A stretch of DNA of 64,000 nt from Pseudomonas fluorescens. Its GTDB lineage: Bacteria; Pseudomonadota; Gammaproteobacteria; Pseudomonadales; Pseudomonadaceae. The stretch covers positions 744,001 through 808,000 of the forward strand of contig NZ_LT907842.1 in assembly GCF_900215245.1 (NCBI RefSeq), read 5' to 3'. The translations under genes were made by a program, and so were the position numbers. Shown in pieces: positions 61,783 to 64,000 of the stretch. Below the pieces are notes generated by a model that did not search any database, had not been told where the DNA came from, and saw nothing but the letters and a program-made list of their open reading frames with translations. The first letter of the stretch is position 1. Every line of letters starts with the position of its first letter.

Positions 61783-62646
61783 TCAGACGGTGGCAATAAT
61801 GGGGTCATGCTTGAATCGCCCCCACAAGAGCGGCAGGTCGTCCGGGACGGGGCGATATTCGCCAATCTCGGACCAACCGCCTGGGCCATGAAAATCACTG
61901 CCGGCGCTGACCAGCAGACCAAATTCGCGGGCAAGAATCGCCAGGCTACCCACCTGTTCGGCGGGTTGATGGCCGTTGACCACTTCAATTGCGTGGCCGC
62001 CCGCTCCAATATAGTCGGCAATCAGCTTGCGGCGCTTGCTGCGGGTGAAATCGTAATGCCAGGGATGCGCCAGGCTGACCCAGGCTCCAGAGGCCCGCAG
62101 GGTTGCAACGGTGTCTTCCAGGGTCGGCCAGTGTTGCTTGACGTCACCCAACTTGCCGGCTCCCAGCCACTTGCGGAAGGCTTCGGCGCGATCTTTGACA
62201 AAACCTTCCCGCACCATCCAATCGGCAAAATGCGGCCGGGCCGGTGCATTACCGCTGTCGCCGAGCTCTTGCTGGATGGCGCGGGCGCCGTCCAGTGCAT
62301 TGGGCATGCCTTTAAGGCCGAGCTTGCGGCTTATTTCTTCGGACCGCAGCCAACGGCCATCGTGCAATTGGGCGATGGCCTCGACCAACGGCGGGGCGCT
62401 CTGATCGAAACCGTAGCCGAGCACATGAATGGTGGCGCCGCCCCAGGTGCAGGACAATTCCACGCCATTGACCAGTTGCATGCCCAGTGCATGAGCCGCC
62501 TCGCGGGCTTCATCGAGGCCTTCGAGGGTGTCGTGGTCGGTCAACGACAGGACTCGCACGCCTTTTTCAAACGCACGCGCAACCAGTAACGCGGGCGCCA
62601 GGGCGCCGTCGGAGGCCGTGCTGTGGCAGTGCAAATCAACATTCAC
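61783..62646 (-). CDS. rnm: PHP-domain 5'-3' exoribonuclease RNase AM
   Basis: The 287-residue protein begins MNVDLHCHSTASDGALAPAL, the PHP metal-binding HCH motif. LTDHDTLEGLDEAR, NGVELSCTWGG and SDFHG at the end carry further metal ligands. The E. coli homologue YciV/Rnm trims 5' ends of 5S and other rRNAs. The GTG at 62646 is preferred since the upstream TTG at 62688 lacks a fitting ribosome binding site. It is divergent from yciB. Confidence 0.88.
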   Translation of the reverse strand: MNVDLHCHSTASDGALAPALLVARAFEKGVRVLSLTDHDTLEGLDEAREAAHALGMQLVNGVELSCTWGGATIHVLGYGFDQSAPPLVEAIAQLHDGRWLRSEEISRKLGLKGMPNALDGARAIQQELGDSGNAPARPHFADWMVREGFVKDRAEAFRKWLGAGKLGDVKQHWPTLEDTVATLRASGAWVSLAHPWHYDFTRSKRRKLIADYIGAGGHAIEVVNGHQPAEQVGSLAILAREFGLLVSAGSDFHGPGGWSEIGEYRPVPDDLPLLWGRFKHDPIIATV

Positions 62647-62733
62647 GGGAGTGTGTAACCTCAAGTCAGCTGGCGCTTTCGCTACCAAGGATGTTTGTTA
62701 TTATGCCGCCACATCCAGCTTCTGGCTCTTACT

Positions 62734-63330
62734 GTGAAACAATTCATCGACTTCATCCCGCTGTTGCTGTTTTTCATCGTTTACAAACTCGACCCCAGGG
62801 TCATCGATCTCGCCGGCCATGAGCTGACAGTCGGGGGCATCTACAGTGCCACCGCCGTGTTGATCATCAGCTCTGTCGTGGTCTACGGCGCCATCTTCAT
62901 ATCCCAACGCAAACTCGAAAAAAGCCAATGGCTGACCCTGGTCGCCTGCCTGGTCTTCGGTAGCCTGACACTCGCCTTCCACAGCGAAACCTTCCTTAAA
63001 TGGAAAGCCCCGGTGGTGAACTGGCTGTTCGCCCTGGCGTTTATCGGCAGCCATTTCATCGGTGACCGCCTGTTGATCAAGCGGATCATGGGCCACGCAC
63101 TGACCCTGCCGGAACCGGTGTGGACACGTTTGAACGTAGCCTGGATCGTGTTTTTCGTGTTTTGCGGCGCCGCCAACCTGTTTGTCGCCTTTACCTTCCA
63201 GGACTACTGGGTCGACTTCAAGGTGTTCGGCAGCCTGGGCATGACCGTCTTGTTCCTGGTCGGCCAGGGTATCTACCTGTCGCGCCATCTGCATGACACC
63301 GACCCTACCACGCCAAAAACCGAGGACTGA
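62734..63330 (+). CDS. yciB: Inner-membrane septation protein YciB
   Basis: The 198-residue protein begins [20 protein letters not shown], nearly as E. coli YciB/IspA does. It has about five hydrophobic helices, [21 protein letters not shown] and the C-terminal [10 protein letters not shown]. It interacts with cell-division and elongation proteins and affects envelope shape. The start is GTG, divergent from rnm. Confidence 0.9.
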   Translation: MKQFIDFIPLLLFFIVYKLDPRVIDLAGHELTVGGIYSATAVLIISSVVVYGAIFISQRKLEKSQWLTLVACLVFGSLTLAFHSETFLKWKAPVVNWLFALAFIGSHFIGDRLLIKRIMGHALTLPEPVWTRLNVAWIVFFVFCGAANLFVAFTFQDYWVDFKVFGSLGMTVLFLVGQGIYLSRHLHDTDPTTPKTED

Positions 63331-63331
63331 C

Positions 63332-63631
63332 ATGCTCTACGCCATCATTGCTACCGACGTTGCCAACTCGCTGGAAAAACGCCTCTGCGTGCGCCCGGCC
63401 CACGTTGAACGCCTGAAACAGCTGCAAGCCGAAGGCCGTATCGTGCTGGCCGGCCCGCACCCGGCAGTGGACAGCAATGACCCGGGCGACGCCGGTTTTA
63501 CCGGCAGCCTGATCGTCGCCGAGTTCGCGTCGCTCGCCGAGGCCCAGGCCTGGGCCAAAGCCGACCCGTATGTGGCGGCGGGCGTCTACGCTGACGTGGT
63601 GATAAAGCCGTTCAAGCAAGTCCTGCCTTAA
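63332..63631 (+). CDS. yciI: YciI-family protein
   Basis: The 99-residue protein has the YciI fold: [57 protein letters not shown] (with conserved histidine and aspartate) and [12 protein letters not shown]. The family is ferredoxin-like and related to dye-decolorising or muconolactone-type folds; function is not settled. It begins one base past the yciB stop, so it is co-transcribed. Confidence 0.9.
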   Translation: MLYAIIATDVANSLEKRLCVRPAHVERLKQLQAEGRIVLAGPHPAVDSNDPGDAGFTGSLIVAEFASLAEAQAWAKADPYVAAGVYADVVIKPFKQVLP

Positions 63632-63650
63632 CCAACCTTTCTTGAGCCTG

Positions 63651-63681
63651 AGCGCGCCGAACCAATTGCGTTCGGCGCGCT
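63651..63681 (+). terminator. Stem-loop after yciI
   Basis: AGCGCGCCGAAC and GTTCGGCGCGCT form a perfect 12-bp stem with a 7-base loop, 19 bases past the yciI stop. There is no clean T-tract, so it may terminate weakly or protect the mRNA. Confidence 0.6.
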
Positions 63682-63751
63682 CCTAATGGCTCATTATTCT
63701 CGGTAACCTGCCGACAACGTTCTGAATATTCGTGTGGAATCAGGAGTTCCG

Positions 63752-64000
63752 ATGCGCTTACGTCAGTTGGGTTTGTTGGCAGTGTTAATGATCGGGGCAA
63801 CCGCCCACGCTGAAGAGACCTCGAACACCGGCAGCTCCACGCCCCTGTCCTTGAGTGCCGGCAGCCAGATCACCGAGTTGCAGCAACGCTTGAAAGAAAG
63901 CGAACGACTGCGTGAAGAACTGAGCAAACAACTGCAAAGCGCGGATACTGCTCGTGAAAGCGCCCAACTGAGTCGCTTGCGTCAGGAGAACCAACGCCTG
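63752..64000 (+). CDS. Exported coiled-coil protein, 3' end cut off
   Basis: The first 83 residues are visible. A signal peptide (LGLLAVLMIGATAHAEE, cleavage after AHA) precedes a low-complexity linker and a coiled coil (ITELQQRLKESERLREELSK, LQSADTARESAQLSRLRQEN). AGGAG stands before the ATG. In related genomes the position after yciI carries a periplasmic coiled-coil protein, sometimes mislabelled as translation initiation factor 2. The end lies beyond the window. Confidence 0.75.
   Translation, partial: MRLRQLGLLAVLMIGATAHAEETSNTGSSTPLSLSAGSQITELQQRLKESERLREELSKQLQSADTARESAQLSRLRQENQRL

Noticed and set aside
61770..62021. Longer N-terminal extension of YciO (start at 62021 or 61808)
   Set aside because: The extension overlaps rnm and has no family similarity; the GTG at 61769 gives the family's MSQFFQIHPENPQ start.
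1..64000. Prophage, insertion sequence, tRNA or rRNA genes
   Set aside because: No transposase, integrase, phage structural gene, tRNA cloverleaf or rRNA segment was recognised on either strand.

Overview
The window reads as a chromosomal segment of a fluorescens-group Pseudomonas. The evidence is high-GC coding with Shine-Dalgarno starts, many GTGGGAGCGGGCTTGCTCGCG-type REP doublets (REPINs) between genes, and blocks of gene order recalled from P. aeruginosa: fadD1-fadD2-hydrolase-phaJ1; eda-pgl-zwf/hexR-oprB-gtsDCBA; argP-ACT-argO-sodB-bifA-icmP; rluB-scpB-scpA. I saw no tRNA, rRNA, prophage, insertion sequence or CRISPR array.

Region by region: 1-1.06 kb is non-coding, with REP elements, a long stem-loop repeat and a strongly structured leader upstream of a small DUF6124-like gene. 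1.4-5.1 kb carries a GST, an extended SDR, an MFS transporter and an unknown protein. 5.2-8.3 kb has a BdlA-like PAS-PAS-chemoreceptor and a LysR regulator divergent from gstA. 8.29-10.31 kb is an exact 188-bp tandem array of eleven REPIN-containing units. 10.3-14.7 kb holds an unusual set: two substrate-binding proteins of different families with no permease or ATPase, a FecI-type sigma factor with no FecR or receptor, a PhnD-like protein without signal peptide, and a fatty acid desaturase.

14.7-18.9 kb contains small proteins, an acetyltransferase, an exported methyltransferase-like protein, peptide deformylase, a BrkB-family membrane protein and CsbD. 18.9-24.5 kb is the fatty-acid block: two acyl-CoA ligases, a lipase-like hydrolase and an R-specific enoyl-CoA hydratase. 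24.5-26.7 kb has a DUF2383 protein, a DUF3820 protein and a class V aminotransferase.

26.8-39.1 kb is the glucose region: Entner-Doudoroff and pentose-phosphate enzymes (zwf, pgl, eda) with their repressor gene hexR and a candidate operator, a mutarotase, porin OprB, the GtsABCD uptake system and an AGE-family sugar epimerase. gtsA and the epimerase gene are preceded by two promoters of the same architecture that share a TGTCACC-N4-GGTGACA dyad.

39.1-50.6 kb contains a coiled-coil membrane protein, an NAD-dependent epimerase, the argP/argO and sodB-bifA-icmP block, and trkH overlapping an AraC regulator at its 3' end. 50.7-57.5 kb has several small genes, an MFS protein, arfB, a pentapeptide-repeat protein, aroP, and an unassigned two-gene unit: a 45-residue acidic peptide ending VVPFGTAMWPF followed by an M29/NicX-like metalloenzyme. 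That unit and the 188-bp array are the most interesting features. 57.6-64 kb carries rluB, a DUF1289 gene, scpBA, yciO, rnm, yciB, a yciI-like gene and the start of an exported coiled-coil protein cut by the window end.
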